Shown here: in pieces, positions 6,399 to 14,041 of the stretch
Layout: every line of letters begins with the position of its first letter
How positions within the stretch are numbered: the first letter of the stretch is position 1
NCBI GenBank assembly: GCA_027328825.1
Contig: DAHWTK010000034.1
Coordinates: 1-14,833 of the forward strand
Length of the DNA stretch: 14,833 nucleotides
Reading direction: 5' to 3'
Source: Nitrospirota bacterium
GTDB taxonomy: Bacteria > Nitrospirota > JACRHJ01
Position numbers and translations under genes: made by a program
Notes under the pieces: generated by a model
What the model was told of the DNA's origin: nothing
Database searches by the model: none
What the model saw: only the letters and a program-made list of their open reading frames with translations

Positions 6399-7555
6399 TT
6401 CTTTTTCCCGGCGGCTTCCTTGATTATGGCCGTACCGATGACGTTTCTCTGTATCTGGTTAGTTCCTTCGTAAATCTGTAGTATCTTGGCGTCGCGCATC
6501 ATCTTCTCGACGGGATATTCGCGCATGTAGCCGTAGCCGCCCATTACCTGCACGGCGTCCACGGTCACCTTCATCGCAACGTCGGAGGCGAAAAGCTTAG
6601 CCATCGCCGATGCCTTTGACACGTCCTTCGGGTCGGAGTCGATAAACTTCGCCACGGCATATACAAGCGCCCTCGCGGCCTCGGTCTGCGTACACATGTC
6701 CGCAAGCATGTGCTGTATGGCCTGAAAAGATATTATCGGCTGGTCGAACTGCCGCCTCTCGCGGGCATATTCCACGCACTCGTCTATCGCGCCCTGGGCA
6801 AGGCCCACCGCCTGCGAGCCGATGCCGGGGCGGGATTTATCCAGCGTCTTCATGGCCACAAGGAAACCCATGCCTTCTTTAGACAGCAGGTTCTCCTTCG
6901 GAATCCGGCAGTTCTCGAAGACAAGCTCACGCGTCGCAGAGGAGCGGATTCCCATCTTCTTCTCTTTCTTGCCGAAAGAGAATCCCGGCGTGCCTTTCTC
7001 CACTATGAACGCCGACGCCCCGCGGCTGCCTTTTGCCGGGTTCGTCATGGCAATTACCGTGTAAATTTCTGCCTCTCCGCCGTTGGTTATCCACTGCTTC
7101 GTGCCGTTAATGACATATTCGTTACCGTCGAGTACCGCCGTGGTGCGGGTCCCTCCGGCGTCGGAACCGGCGCCGGCCTCCGTGAGCCCGAATGCCGCGA
7201 GCCTCTGACCGGACGCTATCTGCGGGAGATATTTCTTCTTCTGCCCCTCGCTGCCGAAAAGCAGTATCGGATATGCTCCCAGGCCGCTGGCCGCAAAGCT
7301 GACCGAGACTCCGATGCAGACGCGGGAAAGCTCTTCGACGGCCAGGCAGTTCTCGAACGCGCCGCCGCCGAAACCGCCGTATTCCTCCGGGATATAAAGC
7401 CCGAAGAGATCCGCCTGCGCGAGGACTTTCATTATCTCCCAGGGGAACTCTTCTTTCTCGTCCAGCTCCGCCCTCACGGGCTTTACCTTCTCACGCGCGA
7501 TCTGCCGGGCGAGGTTTTGTATTTCCGCCTGGGTATCAGTAAGAAAATAATCCAT
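6395..7555 (-). CDS. Acyl-CoA dehydrogenase, FAD-dependent
   Basis: Flavoprotein that interconverts acyl-CoA and trans-2-enoyl-CoA, with ETF as electron partner. Residues 122-132 (FGLTEAGAGSD) and WITNGGEAEIY are the flavin and substrate signatures. The catalytic base is Glu363 in IYEGTNQIQR, the position used by short- and medium-chain enzymes. RRQFDQPIISFQAIQ (268-282) and QVMGGYGYMREYPVE (336-350) are the other family motifs. LDKSRPGIGSQAVGLAQ near 238-254 resembles medium-chain enzymes more than butyryl-CoA dehydrogenases, so chain length is uncertain. The length of 386 aa is normal. ATG at 7555 has GAGGTG five bases upstream. It is coupled to etfB and lies between fabH and fabD, which is unusual; direction of the reaction in vivo is unknown. 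Confidence 0.95.
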   Translation of the reverse strand: MDYFLTDTQAEIQNLARQIAREKVKPVRAELDEKEEFPWEIMKVLAQADLFGLYIPEEYGGFGGGAFENCLAVEELSRVCIGVSVSFAASGLGAYPILLFGSEGQKKKYLPQIASGQRLAAFGLTEAGAGSDAGGTRTTAVLDGNEYVINGTKQWITNGGEAEIYTVIAMTNPAKGSRGASAFIVEKGTPGFSFGKKEKKMGIRSSATRELVFENCRIPKENLLSKEGMGFLVAMKTLDKSRPGIGSQAVGLAQGAIDECVEYARERRQFDQPIISFQAIQHMLADMCTQTEAARALVYAVAKFIDSDPKDVSKASAMAKLFASDVAMKVTVDAVQVMGGYGYMREYPVEKMMRDAKILQIYEGTNQIQRNVIGTAIIKEAAGKKK

Positions 7556-7578
7556 TGTTGCACCTCGGTTTTATGAAA

Positions 7579-7632
7579 TTGTAGAGGCGCGATTTATTGC
7601 GCCTGCGGACACGATAAATCGCGCCCCTACAA
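7579..7632. repeat. Palindromic intergenic repeat between fabH and acd
   Basis: Two 19-base arms, 7579-7597 and 7614-7632, are inverted copies with a single mismatch, separated by 16 bases. The arms read TTGTAGAGGCGCGATTTAT and its complement TTGTAGGGGCGCGATTTAT. The GTAGGGGCGCGATTTAT type is a familiar dispersed palindrome in bacterial genomes (from memory). It occupies most of the 84-base gap and would fold into a strong RNA hairpin between fabH and acd. No T-run follows, so read-through is expected. Confidence 0.8.
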
Positions 7633-7639
7633 AATACAA

Positions 7640-8620
7640 CTACCATTTTATCAGCGCCGACGCCCAGGAAAGCCCGCCTCCGAAGGCCTCGAGGAGCACA
7701 TTCTTGCCGGGAGCGATACGTCCATCCCGGACAGCCTCGTCAATGGCAATCGGTATGGACGCGGCGGAGGTGTTGCCGTAGCGGTCTATCGTCACAACCA
7801 CCTTGTCCATTGGTATGCCGAGGCGTTTTGCCGTGGCCTGTATTATCCGGAGATTAGCCTGGTGCGGCACCACCATGTCTATATCGGAAGCTTTGAGTCC
7901 GTTGGCGTCGAGCGCCTCGTTTACCACCTCTTCAAGGGCGCGTACGGCGATTTTAAAGGTCTCATTCCCGCGCATCTTTATGAAGTGCATCCTGGACTCT
8001 ATGCTGAATGCGGTAGCCGGATTTCGGGAGCCGCCGCCCGGAATATAGAGCAGGTCTCCCTGTTTGCCGTTGGTGTGCAGGTGCGCGGAGCGTATACCGC
8101 AGTCGTTTCCCGACGGCCCTATCACAACAGCGCCCGCGCCGTCTCCAAAGAGAACGCATGTGTTCCTGTCGGTCCAGTCCGTAATCTTGGAAAGTGTCTC
8201 GGCGCCTATGACCAGAGCGTTTTTGTATAAACCGCTTTTTATAAAGTTATCTGCGGCGGCGAGCGCGAATATAAACCCGGAACATGCGGCGGAAATATCG
8301 AAGGCTATCGCTTTTTTCGCGCCAAGCTTAGCCTGCACGATGCAGGCTGTGGCGGGGAACATCATGTCGGGCGTCACAGTCGCGATGATTATAAGGTCAA
8401 GCTGGGACGCCTTCATCCCCGCCGCCTTCAGCGCCTTTTTAGCCGCCTCGAAGGCCAGGTCAGACGAGGCTATGTCCTTGTTCGCGATTCTCCTCTCGCG
8501 GATACCGGTCCTCTCGACGATCCAGTCGTCGGAGGTTTCCACCATCTTCTCGAGGTCTTGATTGGTAAGCACCGTATCCGGCGCATAAGACCCGGTGCCG
8601 AGGATTCTGGACATTATCAT
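7640..8620 (-). CDS. fabH: 3-oxoacyl-[acyl-carrier-protein] synthase III
   Basis: Initiating condensing enzyme (KAS III) that joins acetyl-CoA or another acyl-CoA primer to malonyl-ACP. The triad is visible: Cys113 in DISAACSGF, His253 in VVPHQANLRI and Asn283 in YGNTSAAS. DDWIVERTGIRERR (31-44) and the C-terminal LLEAFGGGLSWAS are family motifs. The length of 326 aa is normal. The first ATG at 8620 overlaps the plsX stop by four bases (ATGA); a second ATG at 8614 is equally plausible and fits the family N terminus (MSRILGTGSYAP), so the start is uncertain by two codons. The plsX-fabH order is widely conserved and couples phospholipid and fatty acid initiation. Confidence 0.97.
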   Translation of the reverse strand: MIMSRILGTGSYAPDTVLTNQDLEKMVETSDDWIVERTGIRERRIANKDIASSDLAFEAAKKALKAAGMKASQLDLIIIATVTPDMMFPATACIVQAKLGAKKAIAFDISAACSGFIFALAAADNFIKSGLYKNALVIGAETLSKITDWTDRNTCVLFGDGAGAVVIGPSGNDCGIRSAHLHTNGKQGDLLYIPGGGSRNPATAFSIESRMHFIKMRGNETFKIAVRALEEVVNEALDANGLKASDIDMVVPHQANLRIIQATAKRLGIPMDKVVVTIDRYGNTSAASIPIAIDEAVRDGRIAPGKNVLLEAFGGGLSWASALIKW

Positions 8621-9684
8621 TTTGCCGCACCCTCTTTTTCGCAGCCTCCGGCTGAGTCCGGCTGACCGGTACGCGGTGCGGCGGGAAGACCCGCTACCAT
8701 GGACTCAATATCTTCCTGTATATGCCGGTTTACCTGCTTCGCATGAAAGTCCCTTGCGGCTTTGACGGCGTTTTTGATGGCCTTCGGAGACGAATGGCCA
8801 TGGCTTATTATACAGATACCGTTTATACCCAAAAGCGGCGCGCCTCCATATTCCGAATAATCGATCTTTTTTTTGAAATTTCGAAAAGCCCCGCGCAGGA
8901 GCAGATAACCAACCTGTCCGCCGGGCGCTCCCTCTATCTCGTGCCTTAGAAGCGAGTTCATGGCTTCGGCCAGGCCCTCGCTTATCTTCAGGGCGACGTT
9001 CCCTATAAAGCCGTCGCAGACGATTATATCCGCCTTGCCGTTGAAGATGTCGCGGCCCTCGACATTGCCTATGAAGTTCAACCTGCTCTGTTTAAGCAGT
9101 TTGAATGTCTCTTTCGTAAGTTCGTTACCCTTGGTGTCCTCTTCGCCGATGGAAAGGAGCCCTACCTTTGGCTTCTGGATTTCCAGAACCTTGCGGGAGA
9201 AAGCGTCCCCCATCACGGCGAATTGAAGCAGGTGGACAGGCTTGCAGTCCACATTGGCTCCGACATCCAGCACAAGCGAAAAACCGTTCACGTTCGGAAG
9301 CCTGGCGGCTATCGCCGGACGTTCGACGCCTTTCATCGGGCCGAGGACGAAAAGGGCGGAAGCCATCGCTGCGCCGGAATGGCCCGCGCTGACGACCGCT
9401 ACCGCCTCGCCCGCCTTTACAATTTCGGCGGCAATCCTTATCGACGAGTCCTTCTTCTTGCGGAATATCACGTTTGCGTGTTCCCGCATCTCCACAACCT
9501 GAGACGTATGAAGGACCCGTATGTCCAGCCCGGACGTATCGTACAACGCAAGCTCGCGGTTCACCTTAGCCTGGTCGCCGACCAGTATTATTCCAACCCC
9601 GAGCTCGCGTGCCGCTCCTACCGCGCCTTCTACGGCTGCCCCGGGGGCAAAATCACCCCCCATGGCATCTACAGCTATTCTCAT
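8617..9684 (-). CDS. plsX: Phosphate acyltransferase PlsX
   Basis: Converts acyl-ACP to acyl-phosphate, the donor for PlsY in phosphatidic acid synthesis; a peripheral membrane enzyme. The N terminus MRIAVDAMGGDFAPG is the PlsX hallmark. SAGHSGAAMASALFVLG (99-115), LDVGANVDCKP (139-149) and CDGFIGNVALKISEG (223-237) are further conserved stretches, and GGAPLLGINGICIISHGHS (280-298) closes the fold. I chose ATG at 9684, giving 355 aa; the frame is open to 9783, but that extension overlaps rpmF and has no family similarity. The gap from the rpmF stop is 11 bases. The last 25 residues or so are a low-complexity Ala/Gly/Pro tail outside the usual domain. It overlaps fabH by four bases. Confidence 0.96.
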   Translation of the reverse strand: MRIAVDAMGGDFAPGAAVEGAVGAARELGVGIILVGDQAKVNRELALYDTSGLDIRVLHTSQVVEMREHANVIFRKKKDSSIRIAAEIVKAGEAVAVVSAGHSGAAMASALFVLGPMKGVERPAIAARLPNVNGFSLVLDVGANVDCKPVHLLQFAVMGDAFSRKVLEIQKPKVGLLSIGEEDTKGNELTKETFKLLKQSRLNFIGNVEGRDIFNGKADIIVCDGFIGNVALKISEGLAEAMNSLLRHEIEGAPGGQVGYLLLRGAFRNFKKKIDYSEYGGAPLLGINGICIISHGHSSPKAIKNAVKAARDFHAKQVNRHIQEDIESMVAGLPAAPRTGQPDSAGGCEKEGAAK

Positions 9685-9695
9685 CGTATCCGGCG

Positions 9696-9878
9696 TCAGA
9701 TTTCTTCTATCGAAACGACCTCGCGGCCCTTGTAGGTTCCGCAACTCATGCAAACGCGGTGGGGCAGCTTCGGTTCGTGGCACTGCGGACAGAGCGAGAC
9801 GTTCAATGGAGACAGTTTTTTGTGTGTCCTCCTCTTGGCCGTTCTGGCCTTGGAGGTTTTATTAGTCGGGTTTGCCAT
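9696..9878 (-). CDS. rpmF: 50S ribosomal protein L32
   Basis: Small basic protein of the large ribosomal subunit, 60 aa. The N-terminal MANPTNKTSKARTAKRRTHKKL is typical of L32 (key residues 1-20 are basic). It is the zinc-binding form: Cys30 and Cys33 (CPQC) with Cys43 and Cys46 (CMSC). ATG at 9878 is preceded by AAGGAG at ideal spacing. It sits between yceD and plsX, the classic arrangement. In the 135-base gap upstream, a TATAAT (complement of 9899-9904) follows a GGGCG/CGCCC hairpin but has no recognisable -35 box, so a separate rpmF promoter is possible but unproven. Confidence 0.96.
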   Translation of the reverse strand: MANPTNKTSKARTAKRRTHKKLSPLNVSLCPQCHEPKLPHRVCMSCGTYKGREVVSIEEI

Positions 9879-10013
9879 TGGTACTCCTTTTCATTTTTAT
9901 TATAGGGCGTTTTCACAGCGCCCGGGGGCTTTAAGTAAAATTGCGCCCACCCCTGCTTATTCAAAACGCCGGCAATTCCGGTTACGGCTCGCTTACTCTA
10001 CGGCCTCCGTCGC

Positions 10014-10532
10014 CTACTTTCCCAGGAGGTCTTTCAAACCAGAAAGGCCCGGATGCCCGGAAGGAGGCACGCAGGCGCACGGCGCGATATTCAAATCCTG
10101 GCCGCAATACTGGCAGAGCCCGCGGCAGTCCTCCGAGCAGAGCGGCTTCATCGGAACCTGAAGGAGTATCTGCTCGCGGAGAAAGTCCTTAAGGTTTATG
10201 ATGCCGTTTTTATAAAACTCCACATCGAGGTCATCCGCGTGAAGCTCCCTTTCCTCTTCGCGCGGCATAGACTCAAGGGGAACCATATCAAGCTTGAGCC
10301 CTGCCTCGGCATGCACTTCAAACGGTTTTCCGCACCGGGAACATGCAAGCCCTATTTCTGTCTCCATGTTCCCTGAAAGATATACCGTTGTACCGACTTT
10401 TTTAAGCGATAAAAAAGCCTTTACCGGGGAGAGCGCCTTTACGTCTTCGCCAAGCCCGTCGAATGTTGCGGCTTCCTCGAAAAGCTCAACATTAAGACCC
10501 TCGACGGGGATGTCAATTACTTTTATCTCCAT
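10014..10532 (-). CDS. yceD: YceD family (DUF177) protein
   Basis: Member of the DUF177 family found just upstream of rpmF in most bacteria; E. coli YceD and its plant relatives are linked to 23S rRNA accumulation or processing. The length of 172 aa fits. The conserved CSRC pair is at Cys64 and Cys67, and the C-terminal half has a second Cys cluster, LCSEDCRGLCQYCGQDLN followed by PCAC, giving Cys132, 136, 140, 143, 152 and 154, which may bind zinc. ATG at 10532 has a purine-rich GGGAGAGGG just upstream. It is the first gene after a perfect promoter and an attenuator-like leader, so it probably starts the yceD-rpmF-plsX-fabH transcript. The gene symbol rests on family and context. Confidence 0.88.
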   Translation of the reverse strand: MEIKVIDIPVEGLNVELFEEAATFDGLGEDVKALSPVKAFLSLKKVGTTVYLSGNMETEIGLACSRCGKPFEVHAEAGLKLDMVPLESMPREEERELHADDLDVEFYKNGIINLKDFLREQILLQVPMKPLCSEDCRGLCQYCGQDLNIAPCACVPPSGHPGLSGLKDLLGK

Positions 10533-10555
10533 GACCCTCTCCCGAAAAAGGGCGC

Positions 10556-10620
10556 AAAAAACCGCTTATTCTACCTGGGCAGGGGCTTGAAAACCTCAGA
10601 AATCCCCCCCTGGGAAGCGG
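10556..10620 (-). promoter_or_regulatory. Attenuator-like hairpin in the yceD-rpmF leader
   Basis: On the minus strand the leader holds CCGCTT (complement of 10615-10620) pairing with AAGCGG (10562-10567), and inside it CAGGGG (10607-10612) pairing with CCCCTG (10580-10585). Six T residues (10556-10561) follow the outer stem directly. The inner loop is asymmetric (two versus twelve bases). Position between the promoter and the first gene suggests premature termination control, possibly sensitive to a ribosomal protein; this is inference. Confidence 0.5.
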
Positions 10621-10645
10621 CATAAAAAGCTAAAAAAACAGAAGG

Positions 10646-10674
10646 ATTATACAGACGGGAATAAAAATTGTCAA
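10646..10674 (-). promoter_or_regulatory. Consensus sigma70-type promoter for the yceD-rpmF-plsX-fab operon
   Basis: On the minus strand TTGACA (10669-10674) and TATAAT (10646-10651) are both perfect consensus boxes separated by exactly 17 bases. The predicted start is near 10639, giving a leader of about 106 bases before the yceD ATG. It lies in the 193-base gap after the prepilin peptidase gene. Confidence 0.85.
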
Positions 10675-10725
10675 GCAATTAATACCATTGAGAAAACATT
10701 TCCCAGGTAAACTATACCAGTAATT

Positions 10726-11502
10726 TCAAAGGGTTATATGGCCATACCACCGGAAAAAGGTTGAACCGTAGAAAATTGCCGACATCGCCCCGGCTACCAG
10801 AAACGGTCCGAAAGGTATAGGCGTTTTTCTTTTCATCCCCTTGAATACCATGAGCCATATGCCTACGATTGCGCCCAGGAAAGAACCGACAAAAATTGTC
10901 AAAAGCACGGCCCTCCATCCCAGAAACGCTCCAATCATAGCGATAAGCTTTATGTCGCCACCGCCCATCCCGCCCCGGCTTACAACGGCGATTAAATAAA
11001 ACGCCCCTCCGCCAAGCGCCATGCCGATAAAAGAATTGAAAAAGGCTATATGCCACGGAGTGTATGGGACCTTGAATACAAGCGGCCCAAGGACAAGCCC
11101 CAGCGCTATCCCCGGAAGCGTTATACTATCCGGGATAATCTGATGTTCCAGGTCAATGAATGTCACGACGATAAAGGTCGAAATGAGCGCCATGACAAGA
11201 ATCCCGGCGGGACTCGGTCCAAAACGCTTGAGAGCGGCTATGTAGAGAACCGCGTTTAAAAATTCTATCAAGGGATACCTTGCAGATATAGCCGCACTGC
11301 AATAGGCGCACCTGCCTCGCAGCATAACATAGCTGATAACCGGGATATTGTGCCAAGGCTTGATCTTCGTCCCGCAGGATGGGCAAGCGGACGGCGGGGA
11401 AACAATCGATTTTTTTCTTGGAATCCTGTAGATGCAGACGTTAAGAAAGCTTCCAACGACAAGCCCATACAGGAAAAACTCGACGTATATGAATATCCCC
11501 AT
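10726..11502 (-). CDS. pilD: Prepilin peptidase, A24 family
   Basis: Inner-membrane aspartyl protease that cleaves the leader of type IV pilins and type II secretion pseudopilins and methylates the new N terminus. GSFLNVCIYRIP (17-28) is the N-terminal motif. Two CxxC pairs, Cys40/43 and Cys65/68, form the cytoplasmic zinc site of the methylase-bearing form. The catalytic aspartates are Asp117 in FIDLEHQIIPD and Asp183 in GGMGGGDIKL. Several hydrophobic membrane segments cover the rest of the 258 aa. ATG at 11502 starts immediately after the TAG of the upstream gene, with AGAGGAAG inside that gene's end as ribosome binding site. No pilin or secretion genes are beside it. The symbol is by family; paralogues exist. 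Confidence 0.93.
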   Translation of the reverse strand: MGIFIYVEFFLYGLVVGSFLNVCIYRIPRKKSIVSPPSACPSCGTKIKPWHNIPVISYVMLRGRCAYCSAAISARYPLIEFLNAVLYIAALKRFGPSPAGILVMALISTFIVVTFIDLEHQIIPDSITLPGIALGLVLGPLVFKVPYTPWHIAFFNSFIGMALGGGAFYLIAVVSRGGMGGGDIKLIAMIGAFLGWRAVLLTIFVGSFLGAIVGIWLMVFKGMKRKTPIPFGPFLVAGAMSAIFYGSTFFRWYGHITL

Positions 11503-11829
11503 CTAAACTTCCTCTTCCCCCAGGGATACCTTCTGTATGGCAAGATTTATCTGTGAAATCTCTTCGCGCAGGCTGTTTATCTCGCGGAGCGCATCCAGAA
11601 CTTCCTGATCCCGCATAATGCCACGGCTCTTCTGCTCCCACAGCAGATAGACGCGCCCTCCAAGCCTGGCTGTCGCCTTTTCCTCCCTAGTCTCAAGACC
11701 ACCCTTGTCAATAAGAAGCCTTGCCACTGACGCCTCTACCCGCGCCCTCTCGGAAAGCACCCTGGATACCCGCGTCACCTTATCTACGCCCCCGTCCAGG
11801 CTCTTCTTTACCCTGTCCCAGAGAATCAT
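11503..11829 (-). CDS. Hypothetical protein, helical, 108 aa
   Basis: I do not recognise a named family. The protein is charged, without signal peptide, membrane segment, cysteine or known motif. Residues 1-65 are basic and amphipathic (WDRVKKSLDGGVDKVTRVSRV near the start; ASVARLLIDKGGLETREEKA in the middle). About residues 73-103 form a likely coiled coil (LREINSLREEISQINLAIQKV). ATG at 11829 has GAGGG upstream. Its stop codon directly abuts the prepilin peptidase ATG, so both are translated from one message; recG ends 57 bases upstream of it. The real-gene status rests on the good ribosome site, the tight junction and the sensible protein. Context does not settle a role. Confidence 0.8.
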   Translation of the reverse strand: MILWDRVKKSLDGGVDKVTRVSRVLSERARVEASVARLLIDKGGLETREEKATARLGGRVYLLWEQKSRGIMRDQEVLDALREINSLREEISQINLAIQKVSLGEEEV

Positions 11830-11886
11830 GAGTCGCCCTCTTTGAAGCCTTCTCCCGTCAATGAGGAGAAAGCGTTATGAACATTT

Positions 11887-14031
11887 CTAACCGACTTTAA
11901 CAAGATCCAGCCTGCCAATCCATTTGTTTTTAAGCTCCCGGCTTAGAACACGCCCAGTTTCCGACTGAAGCCCCGGGTCTTTCTCGATTATAGCGGAAGC
12001 CTCGTTCCGGGCGGCCTCGATAATTTTATAATCCCTGATTATATCACCATAGGTTATCTCCGGAAGTCCTGACTGCTTCGTCCCGAAAAACTCGCCCGGC
12101 CCGCGAAGCCTCAAGTCCTCTTCCGCTATATCGAACCCGGATGAATTTTTAATCATAGCCTGTAGCCTCGCGCGAGAGTTATCCGCCATCATTCCAGCCA
12201 TCAGGACACAATATGACTGCCTGCTTCCGCGTCCCACTCTGCCGCGGAGCTGGTGAAGCTGGGAGAGGCCGAAGCGCTCCGCGTGTTCAATTACCATCAC
12301 GGTCGCCTCCGGCACATCCAGGCCGACTTCTATCACCGTCGTTGCCACAAGAAGCTTCAATTTCCCCGAGCGGAAATCCTCCATGACAGATTCCTTCTCA
12401 TCCGGCTTCATCCGTCCATGGAGCAGTCCAACCGGATAATCGCCGAAGATTTCCGCCAGCTTCTCCGCGCCCTCCCTGGCCGCCTTAAGGTCGCTTTTCT
12501 CCGATTCCTCCACCAGAGGATACACCACATAAGCCAGCGCGCCTTTCTGAAGCTCGCTCTTAAGTAATCTGTAAACCTCCAGCCTCCCGGATTCATCGAA
12601 CAGCTTCGTCCGGACGGGCGTCCTGCCGGGCGGCACGGAGTCTATCACGGAGATGTCCAGGTCTCCGTATACCGTAAGGGCAAGTGTCCTCGGTATAGGC
12701 GTCGCCGTCATCACAAGAACGTCCGCATTCACACCCTTACCGGAGAGTCCCGCCCTTTGCATCACGCCGAAACGATGCTGCTCGTCCACGACTACCAGCC
12801 CCAGGTCGTTAAATACTACTCCTTCCTGTATCAGCGAGTGCGTGCCTACGACCAATTGCGCCTCGCCATCGGAAAGCTCCTTGAGCGTCCTTTCCCTGTC
12901 CTTCTTCTTTACGGAGCCGGTCAGGAGCGCGACTTTAATTCCCAACGGGGCTAAATATTTTTTTACGTTCAGGTAGTGCTGTTCGGCAAGTATTTCCGTC
13001 GGGGCCATAATGGCGGCCTGCGCGCCTGCCTCAGCCGCCTGGAGCGCGGCCATGAGCGCCACTACGGTCTTGCCGCAACCGACGTCACCCTGGATGAGCC
13101 GGTTCATCCTGACAGGCCGTTCCATGTCCCGGCTTATTTCCCGTATGGTCTTCTCCTGCGCCTGGGTCAGACTGAACGGCAGTCTTTTCCTGAATTCCTT
13201 TCTTAGGCCACCGTCCCCTTTCATGGCCCGGCCCAAGGCCTTGGCGCGGCCTTTTTTCATTGACATAAGCCCCATCTCAAGGAGCAGGAACTCATCGAAT
13301 ACAAGCCGCTTCTGCGCCCTCGTCCCCTTAGCGTTCAGAAGGTTAATGTCCGTCTCATTCTCCGGAAAATGGGCTTCTTTCACGGCAACCGGCAGCGTCG
13401 GGATTTTATATTTCCTCAGCATATCTCCCGGAAGAAACTCCTCAAGCTTCTGCGCAAACTCGTTAACTACACCCTTCATTATTGAACGTATCTGCCGGCA
13501 GGTAAAACCGGCGGTAGCCTTGTATATCGGCACTACCCTGCCTGCGTGAATTGCTTCGTCGGCTTCGTCTATTATTTCATACTCCGGGTTCTCCATAACC
13601 GGGCGATAATGCTTGTACGGGTCCTGCTTCACTAATCCGTAGAGTATGACATTGTCGCCATTATGGAACACTTTCGACATGTACGGCTGGTTGAACCATA
13701 CCCCGGTCACGGCTCCGGTCTCGTCCTTCACGGTCAGTTCAAACAGCTTCATCCGCCGCCTTGGGGTTGTGATGTTTTCCGCAAGGATTACCGTTCCGGC
13801 AACCGTTTCATATGAGCCAAACGAGACCCGGGCGATTTTCTTTATGTTACCCCTGTCTTCATAACGGTATGGGAAATAATAAAGGGCGTCTTTTACGGTC
13901 TTCACGCCGAGCTTATCGAAAAGCTCGCCGCGCTTCGGCCCGACGCCCTTCAGATACTGTATGGGTTGAGACAGCTCCGGGCTGTCCGGAACTCTCTTTA
14001 TAACGGAACCCGCCCCTGTCGTGAGTTCCAT
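11887..14031 (-). CDS. recG: ATP-dependent DNA helicase RecG
   Basis: Superfamily 2 helicase that remodels stalled replication forks and branch-migrates Holliday junctions. The N-terminal wedge (OB fold) lies at about residues 60-160. Motif I is GDVGCGKT (315-322), motif Ia APTEILAEQH (343-352), the DEQH box is at 416-419, motif III is MTATPIPRT (441-449), and VIEVGLDVPEA plus HAERFGLSQLHQLRGRVGRG are motifs V and VI. A helix-hairpin-helix-like YLKGVGPKR lies at residues 26-34. At 714 aa it is a full-length protein. ATG at 14031 follows the DUF1858 stop by ten bases; no clear Shine-Dalgarno is visible, so coupling is likely. It lacks the N-terminal extension seen in some RecG. Confidence 0.97.
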   Translation of the reverse strand: MELTTGAGSVIKRVPDSPELSQPIQYLKGVGPKRGELFDKLGVKTVKDALYYFPYRYEDRGNIKKIARVSFGSYETVAGTVILAENITTPRRRMKLFELTVKDETGAVTGVWFNQPYMSKVFHNGDNVILYGLVKQDPYKHYRPVMENPEYEIIDEADEAIHAGRVVPIYKATAGFTCRQIRSIMKGVVNEFAQKLEEFLPGDMLRKYKIPTLPVAVKEAHFPENETDINLLNAKGTRAQKRLVFDEFLLLEMGLMSMKKGRAKALGRAMKGDGGLRKEFRKRLPFSLTQAQEKTIREISRDMERPVRMNRLIQGDVGCGKTVVALMAALQAAEAGAQAAIMAPTEILAEQHYLNVKKYLAPLGIKVALLTGSVKKKDRERTLKELSDGEAQLVVGTHSLIQEGVVFNDLGLVVVDEQHRFGVMQRAGLSGKGVNADVLVMTATPIPRTLALTVYGDLDISVIDSVPPGRTPVRTKLFDESGRLEVYRLLKSELQKGALAYVVYPLVEESEKSDLKAAREGAEKLAEIFGDYPVGLLHGRMKPDEKESVMEDFRSGKLKLLVATTVIEVGLDVPEATVMVIEHAERFGLSQLHQLRGRVGRGSRQSYCVLMAGMMADNSRARLQAMIKNSSGFDIAEEDLRLRGPGEFFGTKQSGLPEITYGDIIRDYKIIEAARNEASAIIEKDPGLQSETGRVLSRELKNKWIGRLDLVKVG

Positions 14032-14041
14032 GGCAGAATGT

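Noticed and set aside
6710..7576. Long plus-strand open frame (288 codons) opposite acd
   Set aside because: It is antisense to a clear acyl-CoA dehydrogenase; the translated sequence is Arg/Leu-rich with no recognisable motif, as expected for a shadow of a GC-rich gene.
9685..9783. 33-residue N-terminal extension of plsX
   Set aside because: It lies entirely over rpmF and the family N terminus MRIAVDAMGGD starts at 9684.
9899..9904. TATAAT on the minus strand before rpmF as a separate promoter
   Set aside because: No acceptable -35 box at 15-19 bases; the yceD promoter already covers rpmF. Kept only as a remark under rpmF.
9981..9995. CCGG-type short palindromes downstream of yceD
   Set aside because: Four-base arms are expected by chance in GC-rich DNA.
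11842..11866. TTCTCC/GGAGAA hairpin between recG and the hypothetical gene
   Set aside because: Only a 6-bp stem and no T-run, too weak to call a terminator.
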